32,248 nucleotides of DNA from Erythrobacteraceae bacterium (GCA_024642545.1 JAHEAW010000016.1:1-32248), one strand, 5' to 3'; positions 15,903-23,772 are shown, numbered from the stretch's first letter. Notes: generated by a model from the letters alone, not told the origin. Program-made: numbers and translations.

Positions 15903-16316
15903 AGCAGCGATGGTCACTACTGCCAGAGCCCACATGACGATCAGCACGGGCAGAACCAACATCTGGATTGCTGCCTCTGACCCAGAAAGGTGGCCGGTGT
16001 GGGTCGCAATACCCCGGCTCCTCAATTGCTGCCACGCCATGGGCTGAGTGCGGCTTTCAGGCGCCATTCTGGTCCACAGGGCCGGAACGCCGAAGTAGCC
16101 AAGCAAAAGAATGCCGCAGATTGCCATCGGAATCAGCAAGCCCGGGCTGGAAAATGCGGTCGAAAGGATAACAAGAAAGGCAAGATAGCAGCCCGCAGTC
16201 GTGAAATAGAGGCCCTTGGGCAGTTCAAAGCTACGATCTGCCACCGGCATCCTGGCCGGAGCTTTGACGATAGACGCCTGTGTCGAAATGACGTCACGGC
16301 TGAGATGTCTGGACAT
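15894..16316 (-). CDS. Uncharacterised membrane protein, probable FNR target
   Basis: A 140-residue protein that I do not recognise. A polar N-terminus of about 35 residues is followed by two transmembrane helices (about 37-57, LYFTTAGCYLAFLVILSTAF, and 60-80, LLIPMAICGILLLGYFGVPA). A cytosolic-looking loop with GIATHTGHLSGSEAAIQ follows, then a third helix (about 117-139). The start at 16316 has AGGGAG 8 nt upstream. It lies directly after a class II FNR-box promoter and next to the FNR-type regulator gene, so it is probably induced at low oxygen. Its function is unknown. A respiratory or envelope role is only an inference from that context. Confidence 0.8.
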   Translation of the reverse strand: MSRHLSRDVISTQASIVKAPARMPVADRSFELPKGLYFTTAGCYLAFLVILSTAFSSPGLLIPMAICGILLLGYFGVPALWTRMAPESRTQPMAWQQLRSRGIATHTGHLSGSEAAIQMLVLPVLIVMWALAVVTIAALI

Positions 16317-16342
16317 GATTTACGCTCCCTTGTGCAGGGATG

Positions 16343-16384
16343 CTTATGGCGGCTGATGGGCAGCTGCGCTTTGATCCTGATCAA
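16343..16384 (-). promoter_or_regulatory. FNR box with class II promoter spacing
   Basis: TTGATCCTGATCAA (16371-16384) is a perfect match to the FNR consensus TTGAT-N4-ATCAA. The arms extend to six bases (TTTGAT/ATCAAA). On the minus strand a -10 box CATAAG (16348-16343) follows, placing the start of transcription near 16336. The box centre is then at -41.5, the spacing of classical FNR-activated promoters. The leader to the ATG at 16316 would be about 20 nt, with AGGGAG as ribosome binding site. Confidence 0.75.
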
Positions 16385-16395
16385 ATCTGCGCCAA

Positions 16396-16851
16396 TTATT
16401 TCCAGCGGGCCAGATCGCGGTGATCTTGCAGCCTCGGTTCGATCCAGTGCCAAGTGTCGCCCCGCATTTCCCGTTTCCAGAACCAGGCTGCACTTTTCAG
16501 GTGATCCATCAGGAAATCGGCCGCCTCCAAGGCCTCGCGCCGGTGCGGCGCTGCTGCCGCGACCAGCACAATCGGATCACCGGGTTGCATCAAACCGATC
16601 CGATGGCACACCAGCACGCCATCAAGCGCAAATTGCGCGCTGGCGCGCCTCGCGAGGCGTTCCATTTCGGGCAATGTCAGCGGCTCATAATGCGACAGCT
16701 CGAGCGCGGTCACCCCGCCTCCTGCACGCACTTGCCCGGTAAAGCTGGCAATTCCCCCGGCGTCAGGGTGTCGGTGGGCAAACTGCGACAGCGCTTCGGC
16801 GGGTGAAAAACCCGTGTCCAGCAAGCGGACCGATACGGTCCCCTCAGCCAC
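16396..16851 (-). CDS. moaE: Molybdopterin synthase catalytic subunit
   Basis: A 151-residue MoaE, the large subunit that transfers sulfur from MoaD thiocarboxylate onto cyclic pyranopterin monophosphate to form molybdopterin. Seen are GGIASFTGQVR (32-42), ELSHYEPLTLPEM (51-63), VCHRIGLMQPGD (81-92), APHRREALEAADFLMD (101-116) and the lysines K119 and K126 in HLKSAAWFWKRE, at the same numbers as the catalytic lysines of E. coli MoaE. The start is taken as the GTG at 16851, overlapping the moaD stop (GTGGCTGA). This gives the family length. The longer open frame lies inside moaD. Confidence 0.92.
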   Translation of the reverse strand: MAEGTVSVRLLDTGFSPAEALSQFAHRHPDAGGIASFTGQVRAGGGVTALELSHYEPLTLPEMERLARRASAQFALDGVLVCHRIGLMQPGDPIVLVAAAAPHRREALEAADFLMDHLKSAAWFWKREMRGDTWHWIEPRLQDHRDLARWK

Positions 16852-17086
16852 CGCTGACTGGAGGCAGCAACGCCACCTCATCCCCGTCCTGCGCTGCGAG
16901 CAAATGCCGATCCGCCAGCACCCGTCCGGCACAAGCTACCTTGACCCGCTCGTCGTCCAAGTGCTGAGCCGTCTCCGGGCTAACCGCGGCCAGCAGCCCG
17001 GCCCAATCGAGCGGCCCAGCCAGTTCCATCTCCGACATCCCGGCGATATCCACTAATGGGCCAAGAAAGAGAATCCTTATCGCCAT
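16844..17086 (-). CDS. moaD: Molybdopterin synthase sulfur carrier subunit
   Basis: An 80-residue ubiquitin-fold sulfur carrier. It begins MAIRILFLGPLVDIAG and ends in the essential Gly-Gly (LLPPVSGG), which is adenylated by MoeB and converted to a thiocarboxylate. The segment DGDEVALLPPVSGG is characteristic. It overlaps moaE by 8 nt and starts 3 nt after the small SDR-like gene. The early cofactor genes moaA and moaC are not in the window. Confidence 0.92.
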   Translation of the reverse strand: MAIRILFLGPLVDIAGMSEMELAGPLDWAGLLAAVSPETAQHLDDERVKVACAGRVLADRHLLAAQDGDEVALLPPVSGG

Positions 17087-17089
17087 CGT

Positions 17090-17449
17090 TCAGCCCGGCA
17101 CATCCGCAACATGGCCAGCGCCAGTGCAGGCAAGCACGAGATATTGGCCGGTGACTCCGGGAGCCTTGGCCAGATAATCCAGCGCTGCAGCGATTTCTGC
17201 ATCACTTTGCCCGGCAATCATATTGATCCGCTGGGGCGCATGTTCGCGCGCCAGATCGCGGACCACGGCGCGCCGCCAATCATTGTGTTCATACGTAGCT
17301 GGCGGCAGCACCAGCACAAGTGCGCGGCATTCCTCACGCAGCCGCCGCACCGCGCCCGGCAGCCATTCGGCATGAAATTCGGCTGCGGCAGAAACTGCCC
17401 CGGCAGGCAAGCGGTCGATTTGCAAAACGGCCTGATCTGCCTCCACCAT
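17090..17449 (-). CDS. Small Rossmann-fold, SDR-like protein of unknown function
   Basis: A 119-residue protein between folB and moaD. Its second half reads like the C-terminal half of a short-chain dehydrogenase: DWRRAVVRDLAREHAPQRIN (57-76), then AEIAAALDYLAKAPGVTGQY, where typical enzymes have an ALARE..PRRVN..A helix and an APGVTGQ loop. The N-terminal TGxxxGxG nucleotide loop is absent, and no YxxxK catalytic pair is seen. It is less than half the usual length of about 250. It could be a reduced, non-catalytic relative acting with the pterin enzymes. That is inference. The start ATG at 17449 lies 5 nt after the folB stop. Confidence 0.7.
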   Translation of the reverse strand: MVEADQAVLQIDRLPAGAVSAAAEFHAEWLPGAVRRLREECRALVLVLPPATYEHNDWRRAVVRDLAREHAPQRINMIAGQSDAEIAAALDYLAKAPGVTGQYLVLACTGAGHVADVPG

Positions 17450-17454
17450 CGAAT

Positions 17455-17826
17455 TCAGCGCCGTTCTCTGGTCAGCGTAATACCGATCTTTTCATTCGCT
17501 TCTGCAATGGCCAGTTTGATAATTTTGACCGTTACAGCCTCAATCCGGGTATCTTGCACCATCAGCGTTTCGATAATGTGGTCAGCTACAGCTTCAATCA
17601 ATTGAAAATGAACACCTTCGGGCAGGGCCTTGCTCGCGGCGAACTTCAGATCCATGTAATTCTTGCTGACACCGAGCGAGGTATCTGGCGCATAGTGATC
17701 GGCGCATTTCAGCTTGACGGACATCGAAATTCGCAGCGGCTGCGGTTTGCCCGTCTCTTCCGAATAGATGCCTGTCAGGACATCCTGTTCAAAGTCGGCA
17801 ACTTCAAGAATCAGCGAATCGGTCAT
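17455..17826 (-). CDS. folB: Dihydroneopterin aldolase
   Basis: A 123-residue FolB-type protein that cleaves 7,8-dihydroneopterin to 6-hydroxymethyl-dihydropterin and glycolaldehyde in folate synthesis. Seen: the N-terminal DVLTGIYSEE with the active-site glutamate, NYMDLKF (tyrosine for the pterin site), FQLIEAVADHI (family FxLIExLA), and VTVKIIKLAIAEANEKIGI with the conserved lysine. The usual K-P after the lysine is K-L here. A ribosome binding site AAGG sits 8 nt before the ATG. It starts 9 nt after the methyltransferase gene and leads into the SDR-like, moaD and moaE genes. Confidence 0.85.
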   Translation of the reverse strand: MTDSLILEVADFEQDVLTGIYSEETGKPQPLRISMSVKLKCADHYAPDTSLGVSKNYMDLKFAASKALPEGVHFQLIEAVADHIIETLMVQDTRIEAVTVKIIKLAIAEANEKIGITLTRERR

Positions 17827-17835
17827 GACTGCGCC

Positions 17836-18726
17836 TTAGCCGGTAATTCGCCAGCGTGCGAAAATTGCGGTAGGGAGCAAGCGGCCCTTTTCCCCCTCCT
17901 CACGCACCGCCAGATCGCCATGCTCGACAGTACCGGGTAGATCAGTGAACAATTCGGCGAGCAAACCGCCCAGCGCCAAGCTGGACATGCGCACGGCATA
18001 GACGGTCAGAAACAGGAAGCGGCTGTTTTCATCAAGCAGGAACCTGCAATCGCTGACCAGCGGGGCCAGCCCTTCCTCGATCCGCCAGGTTTCATTCTTG
18101 GGCCCGCGCCCGAATTTAGGCGGATCGAGGATGATCCCATCGTAACGGCGAGCGCGCCGTACCTCGCGCGCCGTGAATTTGGCTGCATCATCGACCAGCC
18201 ACCGGATCGGACGGTCCGCCATTCCGGCCAGCGCGGCATTGTCCTGCGCCTGTGCAACCGACTTCTTCGAAGCGTCAACATGCGTCACGCCGCCGCATTC
18301 GCTCAGCGCCAGACTTCCTACCCCGGTGTAGCCGAACAGGTTGAGCGTCTGCGCATCGTCCTTTCCCGCCAGTTGCGTTCGCATCCAGTCCCACACCGGG
18401 GCCATATCGGGGAAGAAGCCGAGATGGCGGAACGGTGTACACTGTGCAGTAAAATTGACCTCCCGCCAGCATAGGGGCCAGCCAGCACCGGGCACGTCCT
18501 TGTCAAACCGCCAGCGTCCGCCGCCGTCCTCATCCGAACCGGGAACGAATTCACCGTGCGCGTCCCAATCACCCCTGCGCGGCGCCCACATTGCTTGTGC
18601 TTCAGGTCGAATGAAGCGGTAGCCGCCATAGCGTTCAAGTTTGCGGCCATTCCCGCTGTCAACCAGGCCATAGTCATGCCATGCCTGACCTTCGAGGATC
18701 ACAGGTGCTTCGATCAGCTGAGCCAT
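17836..18726 (-). CDS. Class I SAM-dependent methyltransferase (RlmI/RlmK-like)
   Basis: A 296-residue methyltransferase of the COG1092 branch, which includes 23S rRNA cytosine/guanine methyltransferases. The SAM loop is NLFGYTGVGSLA (129-140) and the acidic residue D151 ends strand 2 (VTHVDASKKSV). The catalytic-type motif is DPPKFGRG (201-208). The N-terminal part (DYGLVDSGNGRKLERYGGYR) is family-typical but there is no PUA domain as in RlmI, so the exact target is unclear. The start ATG shares one base with the thrC stop (TGATG), so translation is probably coupled. Confidence 0.85.
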   Translation of the reverse strand: MAQLIEAPVILEGQAWHDYGLVDSGNGRKLERYGGYRFIRPEAQAMWAPRRGDWDAHGEFVPGSDEDGGGRWRFDKDVPGAGWPLCWREVNFTAQCTPFRHLGFFPDMAPVWDWMRTQLAGKDDAQTLNLFGYTGVGSLALSECGGVTHVDASKKSVAQAQDNAALAGMADRPIRWLVDDAAKFTAREVRRARRYDGIILDPPKFGRGPKNETWRIEEGLAPLVSDCRFLLDENSRFLFLTVYAVRMSSLALGGLLAELFTDLPGTVEHGDLAVREEGEKGRLLPTAIFARWRITG

Positions 18727-20126
18727 CAGCTGCTCGGCGTAGCGTTAGTGCTGACGAATTCGGCCACTGCCGCATAATCGCCGGGCAGTTCGGTATAAGC
18801 TTCTTCGCGTGAAAACAAATCGCCCACGCGTGCCGGCAAATGCGGCCGAAAGCCGGTCGCCCGCTCAACCGCATCGCGGAATTTTGCCGGATGAGCAGTC
18901 GCCAGCGTTACGACCGGAGTTGCAGCGTCAAGGCCCGCCGCGCGCGCTGCATGGAGGCCGATCGCAGTATGCGGATCGATAATCTCGCCGCACGCTTCGC
19001 TGGCCCAGCGCATCGCTTCAGCCATTTCGGTCGCGTCGGCGCGTGCGCTTGTGAACAGGCCAGCTGTCCCGCTGCGCTGGGCATTGGTCAGCCGCATCGC
19101 CTTATTGGCTTCGAAACTGGCCATTTGTGCCGCCAGCGATGCCCCGTCGCGCCCGCCGCAATCAAACAGCAACCGTTCAAAATTGGAACTGACCTGAATA
19201 TCCATCGACGGCGCGGCAGTGGGCGTCACGACACCCGCTGAATAATCCCCTTCAGACAACGCACGGTGCAGAATATCATTGATATTGGTCGCTACAATCA
19301 GCTGCCGGATTGGCAAACCCATCTGCGCTGCAACATAACCGGCAAAGACATCGCCAAAATTACCCGTGGGGACGGAAAAGGCCACATCCCGCCGGGGCGA
19401 ACCGAGCTGCAGCGCAGCGGCGAAGTAATACACCACCTGCGCCATCAGCCGCGCCCAGTTGATCGAATTGACCGCACCAATGTTGAAACGCCCCGTCATT
19501 TCAGGATCACGGAACATCCGTTTCACCATCGCTTGCGCATCGTCAAAACTGCCGTCAATCGCAATATTGTGAATGTTGGGCGCGAGCACGGTGGTCATCT
19601 GGCGCCGCTGAACATCGCTCACGCGGCCCCTGGGGTGGAGCATGAAAATATCGATCCGCTCGCGCCCGGCAACTGCGTCAATCGCGGCAGAGCCGGTATC
19701 GCCGCTGGTCGCGCCGATAATCGTCAGGTTCTGGCCGGTGCGCCCGAGAAATTTTTCAAACAACAGCCCCAGCAATTGCAGGGCCACATCCTTGAATGCG
19801 AGCGTTGGGCCATGAAACAGCTCGAGCAGCCACTGCTGCTCATCAAGCTGGGCCAGCGGCGTAACCGCAGCATGGGCGAACCGGCCATAGGCCTGACCGC
19901 ACAGCGCTCGCAGCTCCCCCACTGTCAGACTGCCACCCACAAATGGCTGCATGATTTTTGCGGCCAGTTCGGCATAGGGCAGCCCCGCCATAGCTGCGAT
20001 CTCCGCCTCGCTGAAGCGCGGCCATTCGCTTGGCAGATACAGACCGCCGTCGCTTGCCAGCCCAGCCAGCGTCACTCCTTCAAAATCGAGTATCGGCGCA
20101 GCGCCGCGAGTGGAAATATAGTCCAT
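18726..20126 (-). CDS. thrC: Threonine synthase
   Basis: A 466-residue PLP enzyme converting O-phosphohomoserine to threonine. Seen: the N-terminal MDYISTRG, GLYLP (28-32), the PLP lysine K112 in HGPTLAFKDVALQ, the phosphate-binding SGDTGSAAI, NSINWARLMAQVVYY and PTGNFGDVFAGY. Length and sequence fit the long (bacterial/fungal) subgroup. The frame is open for 13 codons upstream of 20126, but MDYISTRG is the family N-terminus. Placement right after the oxidase assembly genes is common in sphingomonads as far as I recall, and the 81-nt gap carries a hairpin. Confidence 0.95.
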   Translation of the reverse strand: MDYISTRGAAPILDFEGVTLAGLASDGGLYLPSEWPRFSEAEIAAMAGLPYAELAAKIMQPFVGGSLTVGELRALCGQAYGRFAHAAVTPLAQLDEQQWLLELFHGPTLAFKDVALQLLGLLFEKFLGRTGQNLTIIGATSGDTGSAAIDAVAGRERIDIFMLHPRGRVSDVQRRQMTTVLAPNIHNIAIDGSFDDAQAMVKRMFRDPEMTGRFNIGAVNSINWARLMAQVVYYFAAALQLGSPRRDVAFSVPTGNFGDVFAGYVAAQMGLPIRQLIVATNINDILHRALSEGDYSAGVVTPTAAPSMDIQVSSNFERLLFDCGGRDGASLAAQMASFEANKAMRLTNAQRSGTAGLFTSARADATEMAEAMRWASEACGEIIDPHTAIGLHAARAAGLDAATPVVTLATAHPAKFRDAVERATGFRPHLPARVGDLFSREEAYTELPGDYAAVAEFVSTNATPSS

Positions 20127-20172
20127 AGCGTCTGCGCGGTTAGCGGCGGCGCAGGCGGAGAGCAAGCGAGCC

Positions 20173-20194
20173 GGACTTTAGCGGCGCAAAGTCC
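20173..20194 (-). terminator. Hairpin between SURF1 and thrC
   Basis: A perfect 7-bp stem GGACTTT (20173-20179) pairs with AAAGTCC (20188-20194) across an 8-nt loop, 13 nt after the SURF1 stop. There is no T-run, so it may only reduce read-through or protect the oxidase transcript. Confidence 0.35.
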
Positions 20195-20207
20195 AGCTGC
20201 TGCTGGC

Positions 20208-20780
20208 TCACTTGGCGAGAAGCCGGCGGCGCAGCGCCAGCGTATAAATTACCAGCGCAGTCGCTGCAAAGATGAACCACTGCCAAGCGTAAGCGAGGTG
20301 GTTGTTGGGAATATTGGCTGGATCGGGCCGTGCCAGAGCAGCCAGACCGGCAAGCGGCGGATCAGCGACAATTCTACCGCCGGGCGCAATAATACCTGAC
20401 ACCCGTCCGCCCACATATGCGGGCGCTTGCGGGTCCTGTGACCAGCCCAGAGCCACTTGGCCGCTGCCGCCATCTGGTAATGTGCAGGTCGCGATATGGG
20501 CCCAGCCGCTGGTTCCATTGGACGATTCGCCAGCAACCGAGCGAATGCCGTCAACCTTGCGGCAATCGAACGCGCTCCTGCGGTAAAGCAGGTCTGTGAT
20601 TGCATCTTCGCCTTGCGGAAAAGCGGCCAGCGTATCATCCTTCTGGGCTGCAGCATAATGCGCGAGCAGTGCTTCTTTCTGTTTGAGCCGGTCCAGCTGC
20701 CAAAAACCCAGCCAGATCATTGTGCCCACTGCCGCCAGCACGATGAGCGACGAAGCCACCGGAATATCACGCAATTTCAT
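20208..20780 (-). CDS. SURF1 family cytochrome oxidase assembly protein
   Basis: A 190-residue SURF1 protein, a membrane factor that delivers or stabilises heme a during aa3 oxidase assembly. It has the family topology: one helix near the N-terminus (about 11-28, with LGFWQLDRLKQKEALL just after), a periplasmic domain, and one helix near the C-terminus (about 166-183) following NNHLAYAWQWFIFA. It is shorter than the usual 230-250 residues, with a compact periplasmic part. The start overlaps the DUF983 stop as ATGA. Confidence 0.88.
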   Translation of the reverse strand: MKLRDIPVASSLIVLAAVGTMIWLGFWQLDRLKQKEALLAHYAAAQKDDTLAAFPQGEDAITDLLYRRSAFDCRKVDGIRSVAGESSNGTSGWAHIATCTLPDGGSGQVALGWSQDPQAPAYVGGRVSGIIAPGGRIVADPPLAGLAALARPDPANIPNNHLAYAWQWFIFAATALVIYTLALRRRLLAK

Positions 20781-21199
20781 CGCTGCTTGTCCTGCCCATA
20801 CCCAGGCCCATGCTCTGGCCCCTGACGCGCCTCACCTGCGCGATTGCGATACTCGGCCAAAATCAGCGCCGCCTTGGCCGCACGCAGGCCGATGATCACC
20901 AGCAAGGTCGAAAGCGGCAGCCACAGGATCATGTGGACCCAGAAAGGCGGGGCAATGGCCACTTGCAGCCATGCCGCCAACCCGACCACAATCGCGCCCA
21001 CGATCAGGATCAGAAACGCAGCGGGCCCATCACCAACATTGAATTGCGACAGATCCAATCCGCACACTCTGCATTTGGGCGCAAACCTCACCCATCCGCT
21101 GAACAGGGTGCGCGCGCCGCAGGATGGGCACAAACCGAAAAGGGCAGCCTGTCCGATGGAAGGCTGCCCCTTTTCTGAAGCGGAATTGTCAGGCACCAT
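20777..21199 (-). CDS. DUF983 protein with zinc-ribbon and two membrane helices
   Basis: A 140-residue DUF983 protein. Two CxxC knuckles, C24-PSC27 and C43-RVC46, form a probable zinc or metal site. Two transmembrane helices follow (about 59-77 and 85-106). The family is found next to ctaE and SURF1 genes in alphaproteobacteria, so a role in oxidase assembly is likely but unproven. The start at 21199 overlaps the ctaE stop as TGATG, and the longer open frame lies inside ctaE. Confidence 0.85.
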   Translation of the reverse strand: MVPDNSASEKGQPSIGQAALFGLCPSCGARTLFSGWVRFAPKCRVCGLDLSQFNVGDGPAAFLILIVGAIVVGLAAWLQVAIAPPFWVHMILWLPLSTLLVIIGLRAAKAALILAEYRNRAGEARQGPEHGPGYGQDKQR

Positions 21200-22020
21200 C
21201 AAGCTAGGGTCGCGCCCCAACCACCCCAGACATAAACCACCACGAACAGAAACAGCCACACGACATCAACGAAGTGCCAATACCATGCCGCCGCTTCGAA
21301 ACCAAAATGCTGACGCGGAGTGAAATGCCCCCTGATCGCACGGAACAGGCACACGGCCAGAAAGATCGTACCGACCAAGACGTGGAAACCGTGAAACCCG
21401 GTCGCCATGTAAAAGGCCGAGCCATAAGTGTTGGTGCCAAACGCAAACGGCGCATGGGCATATTCAAACGCCTGAATACTGGTAAACAGCATGCCGAGCA
21501 GGATCGTAAGCAGCAGGCCGGTTTTCAAACCTTTGCGATCACCGTGGATCAGCGAATGGTGCGCCCAGGTCACCGTGGTGCCCGAACACAGCAAGATCAT
21601 GGTATTGAGCAGCGGCAGGTTGAACGGGTCGAGCACTGCCTTGATCGCTTTTGGGGGCCAGACGCCGCCAACCACTTCGGAAATCGTGCTGGGGAACAAG
21701 GAGAAGTCAAACCAGCTCCAGAACCAGCCGACGAAGAACATCACTTCCGACGCGATGAACAGGATCATGCCGTAACGCAAATGCAGCTGGACTACCGGCG
21801 TGTGATAGCCCGACTGTGCTTCATTCACGATGTTGGAAAACCAGCTGAAAAAGGTTGCGATCAGACCGGCAATCCCCAGCCCCAGCACAATGGCGTGGTG
21901 CGGCAGGTTGTGCATGAACAGCACCATCCCGCTGGTGAAGGTCAGCGCCGAAATCGAGCCCAGCAGGGGCCAGATGTCGGGCGGAAGAATATGATACTCG
22001 TGGTTTACATTACCGGCCAT
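21199..22020 (-). CDS. ctaE: Cytochrome c oxidase subunit III
   Basis: A 273-residue, seven-helix subunit III of the aa3 oxidase. Characteristic segments are MAGNVNHEYHILPPDIWPLL, RYGMILFIASEVMFFVGWFW, LLCSGTTVTWAHHSLIHG, QAFEYAHAPFAF and TGFHGFHVLVGTIFL. It ends in the conserved HFVDVVWLFLFVVVYVWG. Subunit III binds lipid and supports proton uptake through the D pathway of subunit I. AGGA lies 9 nt before the ATG. A 96-nt gap separates it from ctaG, with no clear terminator or promoter in it. Confidence 0.96.
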   Translation of the reverse strand: MAGNVNHEYHILPPDIWPLLGSISALTFTSGMVLFMHNLPHHAIVLGLGIAGLIATFFSWFSNIVNEAQSGYHTPVVQLHLRYGMILFIASEVMFFVGWFWSWFDFSLFPSTISEVVGGVWPPKAIKAVLDPFNLPLLNTMILLCSGTTVTWAHHSLIHGDRKGLKTGLLLTILLGMLFTSIQAFEYAHAPFAFGTNTYGSAFYMATGFHGFHVLVGTIFLAVCLFRAIRGHFTPRQHFGFEAAAWYWHFVDVVWLFLFVVVYVWGGWGATLA

Positions 22021-22116
22021 GAATCTCGTGTCCTGTCACATCGGTTTGGCATGCTCTTAAAGGGCTATGCGGTATTGGTCCAGTGCCCCAATCGCGGCAA
22101 ATTTGGCTTCGTTCAA

Positions 22117-22686
22117 TCAGGGCGCAGAATCAAGCGCCTTGTGGAATGTATAACTCAAGGTGATCTGCTCCAGATCGCGAGCGTTCTCGTCCTGTTTGAT
22201 CGCAGGGTCGATATAGAACAGCACTGGCATACGCACCTCCTGCCCCGGTTGGAGCGTCTGTTCGGTAAAACAGAAGCACTGAATCTTGTTGAAATAGCGT
22301 CCGGCCTGATCGGGTTCGACATTGAAGGTCGCATTGCCGGTAATTGGCTTGTCGCTATCGTTACGGGCCACAAAAAACGCCAGATCGCGAACGCCGATCT
22401 GCACCGTATCGGTTGCCCTTTCGGCACGGAATTCCCACGGTAAATCGGGCGCGACATTGGCATCGAAACGGACCGACATAGTCGGCGCTCCTGCACTTTG
22501 CGCCATACGTTCGGCCAACGCGGCGTCGCTTAGGCTGGCACGCTGCGTAGTTCCGGCAAATCCCGTAACCTGGCAGAACAACCGGTAGAGCGGCACTGCG
22601 GCAAAACCCATACCGAGCATGGCCAGCGCGCCTAGCGCAGCCATCAGGCCAATCCGTGCATTCTTGTTGGGAATCGCAAATGCCAC
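22117..22686 (-). CDS. ctaG: Cytochrome c oxidase assembly protein CtaG/Cox11
   Basis: A 189-residue CtaG/Cox11, the copper chaperone that delivers copper to the CuB site of subunit I. One N-terminal helix (about 12-31) is followed by PLYRLFCQVTGFAGTTQ with C38 and by a periplasmic immunoglobulin-like domain carrying the copper motif KIQCFCFTEQTL (C137, C139). PVLFYIDPAI and ITLSYTFH are family-typical. It lies 5 nt after the 41-codon ORF. Confidence 0.94.
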   Translation of the reverse strand: MAFAIPNKNARIGLMAALGALAMLGMGFAAVPLYRLFCQVTGFAGTTQRASLSDAALAERMAQSAGAPTMSVRFDANVAPDLPWEFRAERATDTVQIGVRDLAFFVARNDSDKPITGNATFNVEPDQAGRYFNKIQCFCFTEQTLQPGQEVRMPVLFYIDPAIKQDENARDLEQITLSYTFHKALDSAP

Positions 22687-22691
22687 CAGCG

Positions 22692-22817
22692 TCAGCTCCC
22701 GATTTTAACCAGCGTGATGGCGTAAAACAGGATCGCGAGGAAAACCAGCAGCCCACCGAGCGCAAGATTGCGCCCTCTCTGGCGGCGGCGAAATTCGGTC
22801 TCTTCTTCGGGTGTCAT
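22692..22817 (-). CDS. 41-residue single-helix membrane protein (CoxF-like position)
   Basis: A short gene. A charged N-terminus ([17 protein letters not shown]) is followed by one transmembrane helix (about 18-37, [20 protein letters not shown]) and a short tail. Its start overlaps the ctaB stop as ATGA (22814-22817), and ctaG starts 5 nt after its stop. Small single-helix proteins occur at this place between ctaB and ctaG in many alphaproteobacteria and are thought to serve oxidase assembly. The exact role is unknown. Confidence 0.82.
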   Translation of the reverse strand: MTPEEETEFRRRQRGRNLALGGLLVFLAILFYAITLVKIGS

Positions 22818-23731
22818 GCAAAAATTCCCTGATGCGCTGCTATCCTGTCTACGACCAGAGCGGCAAACAGCGCGAATAGATAGATGATGCTGAAGGCGAA
22901 CAGGCGTTTTTCAGGCTTCATCGCGTCGCCATCTTCAGACCGGCGGAAAGCCACGGGCAAGGATAGCGCAAGAAAGAGCAACGAAAGTGCCAGCGCAGTA
23001 ACCCCGTAGATCGCGCCTGTTTCCCCGATGAACCATGGCGCGCCGGCAATTGGCACCAGCAACACTGTATAGGCGAGGATTTGCTTGCGTGTGGAAGCCT
23101 GCCCGCGCACCACCGGCATCATCGGAATGCCGACTTTGGCGTAATCGCTCTTGATGAACAGCGCCAACGCCCAGAAATGCGGCGGGGTCCACATGAAGAT
23201 GATCGCGAACAGCAGCACTGGCATCAACGTAACGTGCCCGGTCACAGCCACCCACCCGATCATCGGCGGGAACGCCCCGGCCCCGCCACCAATCACGATA
23301 TTCTGCGGTGTCCGCGGTTTGAGCCAGATGGTGTAGACCACCGCATAATAAAGGATTGATACGAGCAAGATTGTAGCTGCCAACCAGCCGATCCCCAGCC
23401 CCATGATCAGCACCGAAGCAACTGACAGCGCTATCCCGAAATCGCGCGCATTGGTGGGCGCCATCCGTCCGGACGGAATGGGGCGGCCGGCTGTACGCTT
23501 CATGCCGGCATCAATCCCGGCTTCCCACCACTGGTTCAGCGTCGCAGCCCCGCCCGCCCCCAGCGCAATGCACAGGATCGCGGTAAAACCCAGCACCGGA
23601 TGAATATGCCCCGGCGCCGCCAATAGCCCGCACAGTCCGGTGAAGATCACCAGCGTCATGACGCGCGGCTTGGTCAGAGCAAAAAAATCGCGCCATTCGG
23701 CGGGCAGTGGGCGGGCGGTCGCAGACGTCAT
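22814..23731 (-). CDS. ctaB: Protoheme IX farnesyltransferase (heme O synthase)
   Basis: A 305-residue UbiA-type prenyltransferase that adds a farnesyl group to heme b to make heme o, the precursor of heme a. Seen: the first aspartate-rich prenyl-diphosphate site in [19 protein letters not shown] (about 66-84), [20 protein letters not shown] (about 133-152) and the second site region [13 protein letters not shown]. About eight to nine membrane helices are visible. It follows ctaD but is separated from it by a terminator-like hairpin. Confidence 0.95.
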   Translation of the reverse strand: MTSATARPLPAEWRDFFALTKPRVMTLVIFTGLCGLLAAPGHIHPVLGFTAILCIALGAGGAATLNQWWEAGIDAGMKRTAGRPIPSGRMAPTNARDFGIALSVASVLIMGLGIGWLAATILLVSILYYAVVYTIWLKPRTPQNIVIGGGAGAFPPMIGWVAVTGHVTLMPVLLFAIIFMWTPPHFWALALFIKSDYAKVGIPMMPVVRGQASTRKQILAYTVLLVPIAGAPWFIGETGAIYGVTALALSLLFLALSLPVAFRRSEDGDAMKPEKRLFAFSIIYLFALFAALVVDRIAAHQGIFA

Positions 23732-23772
23732 ATTTCAAGTCAGGGCCAGAGCGGCAATATCCCTCAGGGTTT

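Noticed and set aside
19266-20399. A 377-codon plus-strand frame across thrC and the SURF1 gene
   Set aside because: It is a shadow of thrC, with no domain or start signal.
21274-22443. A 389-codon open frame on the plus strand across ctaE and ctaG
   Set aside because: The minus-strand genes carry full family signatures in this interval. The plus frame is a shadow with low-complexity, Arg/Gln/His-rich composition.
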